A stretch of 64,000 nucleotides of DNA from Trachythela sp. YZ-2020 (GCA_016169945.1 JADLSH010000078.1:62001-126000); one strand, 5' to 3'; shown: positions 46,448 through 57,752, counted from the stretch's first letter. The notes: a model not told the origin generated them from the letters alone. Numbers and translations: made by a program.

Positions 46448-46902
46448 TTAAGGATTACCTTCAGCTCGTGGGTCTTTCTGTGGATCAGCTTTAAGTAATT
46501 TTTGATAATTATCATCATTTATGAAAAATTCTCCTGTTCGGTCGTTCTTGTTCAACTTTTGGTAACCAGAATCATCTTCAGCTTCTCGCGAAATTTGATC
46601 CAACTCCTCGCAGCCTGGTAAGATTCTTGCCACTTTGACGTCTTCGTACCACTCTCTAATCTCATCAGCCGGTATAACATAATCTGAATCTTGATTTAGA
46701 CACTTCTGATAACCGCCATCATCTCTTGTATTTCTGCCTTCGAGTCTGTTCTCATCAAGCTCCGTATTAGCAGGAATTTCTGCCGATATTTCGGGCTCTT
46801 CATAACTTCCTCTTTGGTCTGCACAGGGTATCACGTATTCTAGCTCCTCTTCTAAAAGTGGCTGATTATCACCATCGTTCGTCGCCCCCATTTTTAAGGC
46901 AT
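46448..46902 (-). CDS. orphan tyrosine-tail exon (type I), open
   Basis: The 455-nt exon has acceptor atttccag, enters in phase 1 and ends TAA at 46448-46450 (about 150 residues). It has the same plan as the copy B tail: LEYVIP, SYEEP, TELDENRLEG, GYQK; DYVIPADE, WYEDV, DQISREAEDD, GYQKL, plus a third unit DDNYQKLLKADP. Two tyrosines are replaced (PANTEL and PGCEEL), removing the first YxxL of both pairs. Phase 1 entry does not fit a transmembrane exon ending in phase 0 like those of copies B and C, so its upstream partner is unknown. The reading stays open backwards through the CCATG array by chance. Confidence 0.5.
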
Positions 46903-46921
46903 CTGGAAATGGTAGAATATA

Positions 46922-47282
46922 TACCATGCCATGCCATGCCATGCCATGCCATGCCATGCCATGCCATGCCATGCCATGCCATGCCATGCCATGCCATGCC
47001 ATGCCATGCCATGCCATGCCATGCCATGCCATGCCATGCCATGCCATGCCATGCCATGCCATGCCATGCCATGCCATGCCATGCCATGCCATGCCATGCC
47101 ATGCCATGCCATGCCATGCCATGCCATGCATTGCACTTCCATGGCATGGCATGACATGGCATGGCATGGCATGGCATGGCATGGCATGGCATGCCATGCC
47201 ATGCCATGCATTGCACTTCCATGGCATGGCATGACATGGCATGGCATGGCATGGCATGACATGGCATGCCATGCCATGGAAG
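46922..47282. repeat. CCATG pentanucleotide array that switches strand
   Basis: About 41 copies of ccatg (46922-47130) are followed by attgcacttcc, then catgg repeats, then ccatg again, attgcacttcc, and catgg again. The orientation flips at least three times, with attgcacttcc or its complement (ggaagtgcaat) at flips. All six frames are open, producing meaningless HGMAW or MPCHA repeats. Confidence 0.9.
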
Positions 47283-47459
47283 TGCAATGCAAATTTTGTG
47301 AACGGGGAAAGGCTCAAACAGTTATGTCCAAGATTGCAGCTTGTTAAATTATTCAGCGTTATAAGGATTTCACTCAATCAAGCTAGCAATTTAAAATTGA
47401 ATTTGAGTGAGAAGGGAACATTAACTATTTAACTGACGGTAAATTTGAGCAGATAAAGC

Positions 47460-49900
47460 TTTTGTTATGTGGCTGTGGCAAGAATCTAGTGGATATTCTA
47501 TTTATCTCAGAGACTTTTCTTAAACCTAATGTTCCAAGTAGTGTATTTAATATCCCTGGCTTTCAAATTTTCCGCAAAGATAGAACATCTCAAGGAGGAG
47601 GTGGGTTGCTGGCTTTTGTTAGTACGGATTTTGTTAGTGGTCAGTTTCTGAGAAATGGATCGTGATATAGAGGGTATCATTGAGAGGGTATCATTGAGAG
47701 ATTTTAACATAATTATTTGCATTCTGCTTCATATTCCAAACACCGTTTGATCAAATGCCTTAAATCCTTTAGTTTAACACAATTGGTTTCTACGGTGTAC
47801 GGTGACACATCCAGTAAATGGTACTTGTTTGGATCCTTTGTTTGTCAACCGACCAGAACGCATATCAAATGTTATTACTCCTGAAATTGGCCTATCAGAT
47901 CACTTGCCAGTTTTTGTTTCTCGAATTTACAAACAATGTAGATTGGGGCCCGATTCGAAACAACATCATATCAACATAAAGTATCGTGACATGAAGCGTT
48001 TTGACAGTAAGGCTTTTGCCAATTCCGTCAAGCAATTGCCTTGGGAGTCGGCGTTTGTTTTTGATAGCATCGGCGATCCAATAGGATGTGTGGCAGAAAG
48101 TGTTTATTTCCGCGCATGATGAACATGCTCCCATGTAGCCTGATTGAATGACTTCTGAAATTCTACACCATGTAAATGAGTGTGAAAAACTGCTGAAAAG
48201 AGCTCGTGAATCCAACTGTGTGTCTGACTGGAGAGATTATAAATTGGCCAGAAATAAGGCGACGTGCAAACTACAGGATGATAAAAGAAAATATTATCAG
48301 TCTGCTCTGAAGGAAAATCGAAGCAATCCTAAACGTTTGTGGAAGCATATAAAGAGTCTTGCACCTTTGCTGGTCAAAATATTAAGATTGGTTTTGCGAA
48401 TTCATTAATATTAAGTTAGGAGATCAGTGCATTTCAAAATTGGAGCAGATTGTTGAAAAGTTTAACATCTAATTTACAGGTATCGCCTCTCCAATTTTTC
48501 CTGATGTTGAAAATACAGTCCCTAATTTTGACAAGCTGAGATAATTTGTGCAGTCTAGCAAGTGCTAGAGTTCAGCCGCTTCACAAAGGAGATGATTCAT
48601 GTGATATGAATAATTATAGACCTATCTCGATATTACCAGTCCTTTCTAAGGTAATGGAAAAGCACGTACATGCTTCCCTCAACAACAACTTGCGTACGAA
48701 CAACCTGTTATACAACGGTACCAATCTGGTTTTTGAGCGAAGTATTCAACCGAAACAGCCCTAATAAGATCAGTAGACCAGCTGATGTTACCTCGGAAGT
48801 CTTCATTGATTATTGCAAAGCGTTTGATGCCGTGAACCATCATGTTTTATTGCGCAAGTTAGAGGCGTACGATGTAAGTACTAACACAATTGCTTGGTTT
48901 CTTCGTATCTCTCGGAAAGGTAGCAGTTTGTCTGTATGGGTGGATATGGTTCTGCAATGTTTCCTTTGAACGCTCGGGTCCCTCGGGGTTCTGTGTTGTG
49001 CTCTTTGCTGTTTTTAGTGTTCATTAATTATCCTCCTCTCGAATCTGGTAGTAATGCACAGGTGATACCACTGCGACTGCTGCTGATTGGCGTGAAACCC
49101 CCAAACTGTCGTCAACATTGTCGACGGCATTAGCATCAATTACGAACTGGACATCTGAAAACAAATTGTCGGTAAACAGCATGACGACCAAGTCGATGTT
49201 ATTTGGTAGCACGCGAATGCGTGAAAAGTTGTCGTCTGATGATGAAGTGAAGATCTCTCTGCCAGTATCAAGTTCCCCACTAGAGAACGTTAGTGCCCAA
49301 AAGCTACTTGGAATCATCTTGGATCAGGATTTGACTTTTTATGCTTAGTAGAAGATTTAAGAAAGAAACTGGCAAAGAGGATAGAACTACTGAAACGAAT
49401 AAAGAACTGTATCTCCTAGTGGAGACTTAGTTTCTATACAGCTACAATTAAGCCTGTATTGATGTAGTTTAGTTCAGTTTGGACTTTAACTACTAAGATT
49501 AATTTAGATTCTGTTTTGAAGTTGAAGAAACGTGCTGCTAGGCTAATTTTAGACAAAGAAAGTCGTGCTAGTTCAGTTCCAATCTTTAATAAGCTTAGTT
49601 GGATACCGTTTTATGAAGAAGCTGAAATCCAAAGGTTGTGTATCTTATTTAAGCGTATCCATGATGGATTACCAGACTACATGTCTGAACTTCTTATTTG
49701 ATATTGTGACATCCATACTAGATCCACTAGGTATGAGTTTAGCTTTGTTTTCCCGCGTTTTAAGTATGCCACTGAAATGGGACACTCCTTCACTGTAATA
49801 GTACTAAGTAGTACTAAGGCATGGAACTCTTTACCTCTGCAAGTGAGGAAATTGTCAAACTTACAGTCAGTCGTTTAGGTCTGCCTTATTTAAGAAAGCT
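47460..49900 (+). pseudogene. LINE ORF2 (endonuclease and reverse transcriptase), broken
   Basis: Endonuclease marks are VDILFISETFLKPNVP and FRKDRTSQGGGGLLAFV near 47490-47620, and IGLSDHLPVF near 47890. RT marks are MNNYRPISILPVLSKVMEKH (48607), FIDYCKAFDAVNHHVLLRKL (48803), VPRGSVLCSLLFLVF (about 48979) and ITNWTSENKLSVNSM (about 49135). The catalytic FADD region is disrupted near 49060. KKRAARLILDKESRASSVP near 49525 is the C-terminal domain. At least seven stops or shifts make it dead. Confidence 0.85.
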
Positions 49901-50089
49901 TTGGACGACCAGGCGTTGGTCGATCATTTCTGATCGGTTTTATCTACTTTATACAATATGATCTACCGTAATATATAGCTTAATATATAGATGTAATTTT
50001 TAGTTTTTATTGTATGTATCTATTTTAATATTTGAGGGGCCGCAGGTTTATCAGTTTTCTAACTGTTTAGCGCTTACCCTCTTCAAATA

Positions 50090-50175
50090 AAGTATTATTC
50101 TTATTATTATTATTATTATTATTACTATTATTATTATTATTATTATTGGTTATTACTATTATTATTATTATTATT
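50090..50175. repeat. ATT microsatellite at the LINE 3' end
   Basis: Runs of tta with occasional c or g changes directly abut the receptor tail exon; on the opposite strand they read TAA, which supplies that exon's stop. Confidence 0.9.
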
Positions 50176-50628
50176 AATGATTACCTTCAGCTGGTGGGTC
50201 TTTCTCTGGATCAGCTTTAAGTAATTTTTGATAATTATCATCATTCATGGAAAGTTCTCCTGTTTGTTCGTTCTTGTTCAACCTTTGGTAAGCAGGATCA
50301 TCTTCAGGTTCTCGCAAACTTTGATCCAACTTCGTGTCGCCAGGTAAGATTCTTACCACTTTGACGTCTTCGTACCACTCTCTAATTTCATTAGCCGGTA
50401 TAACATATTCCGAATCTTGATTTATATATTTCTGATGACCGCCATCATCTCTTGTATTTCTGCCTTTGAGTCTGTTTTCATCAGATACAGTGTAACCAGG
50501 AAGTTGTGCCGATATTTCGGGCTCTTCGTAGGTTTGTTTTTGGTCAGCAGAAGGTATTACATATTCCAGCTTCTCTTCTAAAAGTGGCTTGTTATCATCG
50601 TCGTTCGTCGCCCCCATTTTCAAGGCAT
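50174..50628 (-). CDS. orphan tyrosine-tail exon (type I), stop supplied by LINE tail
   Basis: The 455-nt exon has acceptor atttccag and phase 1 entry, as at 46448. It reads LEYVIPSADQKQTYEEPEIS, LPGYTVSDENRLKGR, GHQKYINQDSEYVIPANEI, WYEDV, AYQRLNKNEQ and DDNYQKLLKADPEKDPPAEG. The array normally ends EGNP then TAA; here the LINE insertion changes the last codons to NH followed by TAA from the microsatellite. Tyrosines are kept in six positions, but GYTEL has become GYTVS. Possible terminal exon of an unseen gene, or a decaying duplicate. Confidence 0.5.
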
Positions 50629-50639
50629 CTGGAAATTAA

Positions 50640-51440
50640 TGGATAGGAATGGAAAAGAAACAATAAAAGCAATAGAAGCAATACAGGGTGTATAAAAAAG
50701 GTAACCCAATTCCAGCATATTGTCGTGCGTATATTATTTAGGTTATATATTTGAATTTTTCGTCACAAAAAAGATCAATCTTTTAGCTGTTCAAGATACC
50801 TTTTTTGTATCATTGCGGCCAAATACGATACGATTAATAAAGCAATAAAACGATAAAGCGATCAAGCGATAAAACAATAAACGATGGGACGATGGGAGCC
50901 ATACTTAAAACGATGGAGCCACAAAACGACGGAGCCATAAAACGATGGAGCCAAAAATAGATGGAGCAACAAAACGATGAAGCAACAAAACGATGAAGCA
51001 ACAAAACGATGGAGCAACAAATAAATGGAGCAACAAATTAATAAAAACAAATAAAAACAAAACAACAACAACAAAAAACAACAAATAAAAACAAATAAAA
51101 ACAAATAAAAACAAATAAAAACAAATAAAAACAAATAAAAACAAATAAAAACAAACAAAAACAAATAAAAACAAATAAAAACAAATAAAAACAAAATAAA
51201 AATAAATAAGAACAAAAACAAATAAAAATAAAAACAAAAAAACCCAAATAAAAAGAAATAAAAACAAAATAAACACAAATAAAAACAAATAAAAACAAAT
51301 GAAAACAAACAAAAACAAATAAAAACAAAATAAAAACAAATAAAAACAAATAAAAACAAATAAAAACAAAATAAAAACAAATGAAAAAAAACAAAAACAA
51401 AAAATCCCAAATAAAACAAATAAAAACAATAAAACAATGG
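50640..51440. repeat. spacer with AAACAAATAA repeats
   Basis: About 51030-51430 is an imperfect repeat of aaataaaaac. Before it, about 50900-51010 repeats acaaaacgatggagc. No gene; Phe-rich minus-strand readings are artefacts. Confidence 0.85.
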
Positions 51441-51479
51441 AACAATGCAACAAAGGAACAATGGAACAACGGAGCAATT

Positions 51480-51689
51480 TTAAGGATTACCTTCAGCTGG
51501 TGTGTCTTTCTCTGGATCAAGTAATTGTTGACAATTATCATCATTTATGGAGGGTTCTCCTGTTTGATCGTTCCTTTCCAGTTTCGAGTCACCCAAAGGC
51601 TCGTTTGCATTTCTGTTCTGCACTTCCTCGTAAAAATGATGATCAGTTTCAGAGTTTCTTTCAGTTACATAACTTGGAATAACTGGCTC
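51480..51689 (-). CDS. receptor copy C: short (type II) tyrosine tail exon
   Basis: The 210-nt exon has acceptor caacacag, phase 0 entry and TAA at 51480-51482 (69 residues). It reads EPVIPSYVTERNSETDHHFY, EEVQNRNANEPLGDSKLE and NDDNCQQLLDPEKD. It retains two tyrosines (SYVTE and FYEEV); the third, NYKKM in copy A, is cysteine here. The phase matches the copy C transmembrane exon at 51939. Confidence 0.6.
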   Translation of the reverse strand, partial: EPVIPSYVTERNSETDHHFYEEVQNRNANEPLGDSKLERNDQTGEPSINDDNCQQLLDPEKDTPAEGNP

Positions 51690-51938
51690 CTGTGTTGATA
51701 AAAATGATCATGATTCATTTAATGTCGATTACAAAGGTGTTATTGCCCAATTAACCCAATCCGGAGGCTCGTGATTCACGTGCTTGACAACTAAGGCTTA
51801 AGTGTTCTTTTTTGGTAAGGGTGGAAAACCAGAGGACCCCGGATAAAAACCCTCGAAGCACAAAATCCCTGAACCTATTGGCTACAGAGGTGAAAGACAC
51901 ATCCACTAATCAGTATGCACCACGACCATAAAACTTAC

Positions 51939-52119
51939 CTCATAAATTGGCGATGGTCCTTGTAAATTTCCGACTGTCTCTAGTGGGATATTAGCAGGAG
52001 TTGATAACTTTGGAGCCCGTTTCGTCGTTTGTATTTTACCAATACAACAATCAGCACGATACTAAGAAGTACGCCGGCACCCACTGAAGATGCTATGATA
52101 ATGATTTTGCTTGAATTGT
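51939..52119 (-). pseudogene. receptor copy C: transmembrane exon with 1-nt deletion
   Basis: Acceptor aaaacag and donor GAG|GTAAGT are good. It reads DNSSKIIIIASSVGA, GVLLSIVLIVVLVKYKRRN. One base is missing compared with copy B (aaacgggctcc against aaccgggatcc on the minus strand), after which the frame ends in a stop. In the shifted frame APKLSTPANIPLETV and GPSPIYE continue to the donor. A sequencing error remains possible. Confidence 0.75.
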
Positions 52120-52384
52120 CTGTTTTATCTTTGAATGAATAAAAATGTGAAGAACGTATAATTATTTGTATCAAGCCTCCAATGTTACGTATGACAGTTA
52201 CTAATCTATGGAGAGTTTAAACAAGATCGATTTAAAATTTTAGATCCTACAAAATACAGCCATAGTACACGAAATTTAACTGTATATTTTAACGATACTA
52301 CACAATTAACAGGACACTGCATACAGATACAAAACACCAGACAGCATTATTTAGGGGCCTACTACTGAAGGTCAACGGTAAGGT

Positions 52385-52455
52385 ATTGACTTTTTAGAAA
52401 CAGAAATTTCAATATGATCTACCGAAGTCGGCTTGGTCGTTTGTTTCGAAAATGG
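52385..52455 (-). pseudogene. receptor copy C: stalk exon relic
   Basis: The minus strand reads KQTTKPTSVDHIEISVSKKS, similar to the copy B stalk. The acceptor is tttcg instead of tttag, and the GC donor is lost. Confidence 0.6.
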
Positions 52456-52469
52456 TAAAAATATCATAA

Positions 52470-53315
52470 TTATATAATGAAAAATTCTTGATGAAACGCT
52501 AAAGTGTACGTGTCTATTTTCAATTATTATTCTGACTATGTTTTGAAATTGACAGAATGTAAAATTAATGAGTACGTTCCCCAGGGAATTGAATTTGAAT
52601 ATTACATATTGAAAAATTCCAATACCTAATCACAATGTCCAATCGACAAATGGAAAAGTCGAATGGAATTTCACTTAGCAGTGGTGTCGAGAATTTGCCC
52701 CCGAATAATCCCCGACACACTCGTTTTTATTTCTATTTATTTAGACTAAGAAAATAACCCTAATTTATCACAAAATCACAAAACTTCTCACTCTCAGACT
52801 GTTTTTTAACCACGCCGTTTTCTCGAACAATAACATTCACCGGTATAATCTGGAACTTTCCGATCCACGATTGTTCGGACTCGCGCGTCCCACGCGTCAA
52901 CGAAACAAGTTAAATTATGCAAATATAAATGTAAATAATTATGTCTATATTATTGTCAAGTTTCCCACAGTGGAAAAGCAATGGCAGATGACGTCATTAG
53001 ATCCCTCTTGACCGGATGTGGAAAGAAGGCTAGAGTCTTTGCCAACGGAATAGGAACAATGGTCCTTTGGACCAATGGACGAATGGACATTGTCCGTCGG
53101 CCATTCCTTCTATCCACACGGGGTGCCAATATGGAGGTACTCATACATGCTTGGCCAACTTAAGTGGCATTTCCTGCACGAGGTCTTTATTTTTTGCCGG
53201 TGGTTATATATTCGATTTATCCATTGAAAACGTAACTATGCAATGGTCTGATGGACATTTTTCGTCCATTGGACATGATGCAGATAGGCACTATTGGACA
53301 TGCATGAGGAATTAT
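52470..53315. other. intron 4 of copy C, no exon seen
   Basis: Alignable to introns at 30370-30800 and 57280-57740 (shared phrases such as aattccaatacctaatc and gacattgtcc), confirming the tandem duplication. No coding potential. Confidence 0.5.
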
Positions 53316-53319
53316 CTAA

Positions 53320-53748
53320 GGCCTGTTTCAGACGCCGCTCCACTCATGCGCCGAACTTAATTGTATTAGGTGCGACGCTGGAACGACACAAGAGCGACAG
53401 TGATTCAAACGGCGTATAAAATATAATCTTGTTGACGAGAAAGGAGGGCAATTCGCGCGGTAATTCCAAATACAATTTAAAAAATATATAAACATTGCAA
53501 AGTGGCTAATTTAATCCTAATAAATTACAGTAAATTTTGACTTAGGTTTGGCACATGAATGGAGCGGCGTATATGAACAATGTCGCTCTAACGTCGCATA
53601 ATGCGACATGTAGGCTCTATCGAACTTCTGCCGAACTTATGTCGCTCCAAATTCTGCCGTACCTAATTGATTCATACGTCGCTCTTCTGTCGCACTTAAT
53701 TCGTCATTTAATTTCGGCGCATGGGTAGAGCGGCGTCTGAAACGGGCC
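53320..53748. mobile_element. 429-bp MITE, PIF/Harbinger-like
   Basis: Termini ggcctgtttcagacgccgct and the complement of agcggcgtctgaaacgggcc form inverted repeats of about 39 bp. Flanks are TAA and TCA; copy D has an uninterrupted atctcagta at the same spot, so the duplication is a 3-bp TNA. A 3-bp duplication and GGC termini point to PIF/Harbinger. Confidence 0.75.
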
Positions 53749-53989
53749 TCAGTACTTCATGCTTATTCACAATGGCAAAATATATAGGCTTGCAAAACAG
53801 AAGAGTTATATGTTTCAGAAAATAAATATATCCTTGCAGGTATTCGAGCATGAGGGATATGCATCGAAAATCATATCCAGGCAGATATCCGGGCTGGATA
53901 GTGAGATAATATCACATTATATCCGGCCTGGGTATAATATATTAGAACTTATTCATTACATGACAATTATTGTACAACTATACACCAAC

Positions 53990-54358
53990 CTGTCAAACTC
54001 TCAGCATTATATTGGGCATGAAAAGTAGAAATATTTTTAGGATTCCTTCCATGACTTCCAGAATTTAACACGATGTATAAACTATTTGTAGACGATAAAA
54101 TGTCGACATGTCTGGTTGCATTTAAACCACAATATGTACCAAACAACGGAGCTATTTCATTTGGACCATCGTATATTCTTAGAAATGTATCATCACAGAC
54201 TGGTATCGTCAATTCTTTAAAACTCAATGAAACGACGAATGTTTCAGCAACCCTAATTAACCAGGAGCAATATTGCGAGTGTGAATCCATTTCACTAACT
54301 GGTGCTTGACGTGATCTAAATGTACCCCTAGAATCAGTCATCAGTGCACGGCGGCAGT
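53990..54358 (-). CDS. receptor copy C: CUB domain exon
   Basis: The 369-nt exon, phase 1 at both ends, has acceptor tatttcag and donor ACAG|GTTGGT. Open throughout. It reads DCRRALMTDSRGTFRSRQ, QYCSWLIRVAETFVVSLSF, CDDTFLRIYDG and TYCGLNATRHVDILSSTNS. All four cysteines are present. Domain intact although later exons of this copy are damaged. Confidence 0.8.
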
Positions 54359-54794
54359 CTGAAATAGAATTAAAAAATCTTAAAAATCAAAGTTTAAAAC
54401 TATAAGCGATGCTTTCGCATAACACTACTATATCATCCAGTAATCGGAATGTTTCATTGCCTTTTCATTGTTTTGAAAATCCAACTGTTTTTCATACCAT
54501 CCAGTCACCTATTGTTTCGACTCTAACATTTATGCAAAGGCTTACTTGATTAAACATAAACAATAAGAAATTGAAATAAATTGTTATCAACAAATTATTT
54601 ACTTTAATGGCAGGTGTTTATATTGTAGATATGTGTAAAAAACAAATGAGTGATTGAACAGTTTAATACTTTGATACGCATATTTTAAATAATCAAGTCT
54701 CAGGTACATGTGATGATCCGACTGCAATTTTACCCCGACTCAGAATGTGTCATTTGGATGCGCAGTCTAAATTACGAATTTGTATAGAACGTAC

Positions 54795-55184
54795 CTTCAT
54801 AGTAACAATAGTATACAGTTCTTCCATTCTCAATGAACACGTGATCCCCTCCCTGGCTATCAAAATTATATTGATATTCTGTATCAAACACAATATACTC
54901 CAAGTAACTAAATGCCCACTTGACCATCTGACATTTGGGAGTAGTAGTAGAGCTGGATGTTAATAAATAGAATGGTTCAACGACTGGTAGTTCAATTGAG
55001 TCATACCAGTAACCGTCAGTTTGACAACAGTAATAAATTTTGGTATCAAAATTATATACACCATCGGGTAGCGATCCTTCTTCTTTATTTATGTCCTCAA
55101 AATCTTGATCATCCCAATACACCCAGCCTGACTTCATACCTTTCGGACAATCTGCGTCTTTACTCTTGTAAATACAGTAAGAAC
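54795..55184 (-). CDS. receptor copy C: ApeC domain, C-terminal half
   Basis: The 390-nt exon, phase 1 at both ends, has acceptor tttacag and donor GAAG|GTACGT, and is open throughout. It reads GSYCIYKSKDADCPKGM, GWVYWDDQDFED, LPDGVYNFDTKIYYCCQTDG, PFYLLTSSSTTTPKCQMV and VYYCYYE. It is one codon shorter than the copy B exon. Confidence 0.8.
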
Positions 55185-55554
55185 CTGTAAAACCAAATTT
55201 GAGGGATAAATTACTTGAAAAACATATACGACATAAACGGATAATTTAATTTGATTTTTCTTTATCTTTTGATCACTACAGTGAATATTTTGAGCCTTTG
55301 TTAGCTTTTGTTAGGATGGACCTTCACATGCATAACACTAATTAGCTCCGTCCAGTCACAATCCAGTGGTCGAAAAGGCTCATTGTCTTTCATTGAAAAT
55401 CCCACTGTCTCCATGCCATCATGTCACCTATTGTTTTGACTTATATTAGCGTTTATTCAAACAGCCTATTTGCAGGATCCCTTGGGATACCTACTCATGC
55501 ATGCATGACTGTCTCAGATGTAATCAGTTTATGTGTATAGAGAAGAAACCTTAC

Positions 55555-55806
55555 CTTTAGGCCAAGACTTTGTTTGTATTCCAGTGTTTTGTTTCATGCA
55601 GAAAGTCCTGTTTATATCTCTTGTAGCTCCACTAAATTTGACGTCCATATGTGACCCATTGGATACCCTTGACCGGCTACCCTCACTCTTATCGTCATTT
55701 TCCATATCCTGAAACCTCCAGCCCTCACACCATACACTCTTATTACTACTTGGACATTTTGACTTAGGCCTAGGAAGACCATATCCACCACTTGGCCATT
55801 CAACAC
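55555..55806 (-). CDS. receptor copy C: ApeC domain, N-terminal half
   Basis: The 252-nt exon, phase 1 at both ends, has acceptor tttgcag and donor AAAG|GTAAGG. It reads VEWPSGGYGLPRPKSKCP, CEGWRFQDME, SNGSHMDVKFSGATRDINRT and FCMKQ. It has an extra cysteine (VWCEG) compared with copy B. No signal-peptide exon was found upstream for copy C. Confidence 0.8.
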
Positions 55807-55814
55807 CTGCAAAC

Positions 55815-56835
55815 AAGGTCATGGTATGTTGAAAAAGAATTTCGCAAATAAAAGTAAGAACCAGGGCAATTTTTAGTTTTTTAACATATAAATTTGGAGA
55901 GCCAAGGCCGCCAGCCTCCATGTTGGGACCCCAGTAAACTATTTTGCCTTCCTCCAGTTACGCTCCTTTTGTCTAAAACATAAAAAAGAGGGGGAAATGA
56001 TTTCGTTCAGAACAGTGTTTTAATATTTCCATAACCAAACCGCCTTTTAAAATACTGCAAGCTCAGCTTGTCTAGATAAAATATATAAAAATACGTATTG
56101 TGTTTGAAAATGCACTAAATCAAGCCCCAGAGGCTCTAAAATACTAAAATGTTCTGAAAGAGCACTCTCCCCCAGACCCCTCTACTTGTTCGAATTTTTC
56201 CAGTTCACCACATCATTGTTAGATCCTTTTTCCTTAACGTGAAAAGCAACTATATTTTTCCTTTCTCTTATTTCCACTTTATCTACACAAATTTTATTGT
56301 GTTCAGAGACCGCGGAACATTTTTGGATTGAGGGAGGGGGGGCTGAAGATCTCCGAGGGCGCAGTGACACTAGTATCGAGTGCTAAAGGCATTCGATCTT
56401 TGGGGTATGGCGAATGCTCCCCCAGAAAATTTTGAAATATACAGTTTCTGAAATGCCATTTTATGCACTTTGGGAGTAGATTTAAAAGCAATGTCACAAC
56501 TAAATTTTTTCCAAATGTTTAGTCGAACGAAAAGCTGCTGACCACCAAACCTACCGATCGTACCTACGCAACGAGTCTGTCAATTTACTGCCAATACTGA
56601 AGAAGAGAATAAAGTGCCTAATTTGATACCTACTGTAAAGCATTCATACTTTTAAAAAATCTGAAAAGCAACGATAAAAAGTCCGACGATTCCCTGCTAG
56701 ATTTAAGTAAACTGAAAACAATAAGCATTAGACATAGCAGAGATCTTGTATGTACATGCTTTCTTCAGTTTAAAATCTTTATGGTTGTGAAAAATTACAA
56801 TAGGTTTAACTATGTCTATTCTACTAGAAATCAGA
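55815..56835. other. no gene seen upstream of copy C
   Basis: No signal exon or leader like those at 37784 and 13240 could be found here, so copy C lacks its 5' end or it has been replaced. Confidence 0.45.
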
Positions 56836-56839
56836 TTAG

Positions 56840-57040
56840 CGAGTTTACGATTGACGACGCGGTGTGCGAAGACGCCGTAGAACCAAAAAGAAAAATATGA
56901 AGACTCACCTTAAAACATACCACGTTGTCAACACGACGTAGAATTGGAAAAATTGCGTTTCGTAGTGCAATAAGACGCCGCGGGAAAAAGTGAAGACACT
57001 CCAAACGCACTCGCACACCGCGTCGTCAATCGTAAACTCG
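56840..57040. mobile_element. 201-bp MITE with 30-bp perfect terminal inverted repeats
   Basis: cgagtttacgattgacgacg plus cggtgtgcga at the left is exactly mirrored at the right end. No coding content; target duplication unclear. Confidence 0.85.
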
Positions 57041-57752
57041 TATGACTCCGCGGTCCCTGTGTGTAGAAGTTTCCTCTGATTATTAAGAAGTACTTAATAC
57101 TAATTACGCGTGCTCACTGATTGAGATCAACTGCTCAAACTAATCGCGCGTGCCTAGTTATACAAATTTGGTCTCACAAGCATTAAAGCCCAAATTTTCC
57201 TTCATAGGCTATATAAGGGAAAAGTGGAGACAGACAGACCGGCCGACAGACATACCCTCTTATATCGTTAAAAAATGTTATAATTATATAAATGAACTTG
57301 ATGAGACGCTAAAGTGCACTTCTCTATTTTCCATTATCATTTTAACAATGTTTTGAAAGTGACTGCATGCAAAATTGATGAGCACTTTCCCTAGGGAACT
57401 GAATTTGAATATAACATCCTGAAAAATTCCAATACCTAATCGCAATGTCGAATTGACAAATGGAAAGTCAAATGGAATTTCACTTGTTCAGTGGAAAAGC
57501 AATAGAGATGATGTCATTAGATCCTTACCGACCGCATGTGGATAGCAGGCTAGAGTATTTGCCAATAGAATAGGAACAATGGGGGGGTGCCGATGAGGAA
57601 GTACTCTATATAGGTTTGCCTAAGTTAAGTGGCATTTCCTGCGCGAGGTTCTATTTTTTTCCGGTGGTTATATAGTTTGTTTCTCCATTGAAAACGTAAA
57701 TATGCAATGGGCTGATGGGCATTTTTTATCCATTGGACATGATGTAGATTAA

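Larger units (their letters stand above)
47360..50175 (+). mobile_element. decayed LINE, plus strand, with ATT-repeat 3' tail
   Basis: In order: endonuclease (47460-48000), linker, reverse transcriptase (48560-49350), C-terminal region (49510-49900), untranslated region, then an ATT microsatellite at about 50090-50175. It interrupts the 3' flank of a receptor tail exon: the flank stops at aaggat (about 47368) and resumes as gattacc (about 50180), suggesting a short GAT duplication. Confidence 0.8.

Noticed and set aside
46869..47347. Open frames of 100-140 codons in the CCATG array
   Set aside because: Pure pentanucleotide translation (MPCHA or HGMAW), open in all frames.
50862..51544. Minus-strand Phe/Leu-rich ORFs resembling multi-pass membrane proteins
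   Set aside because: They are translations of an aaataaaaac repeat.
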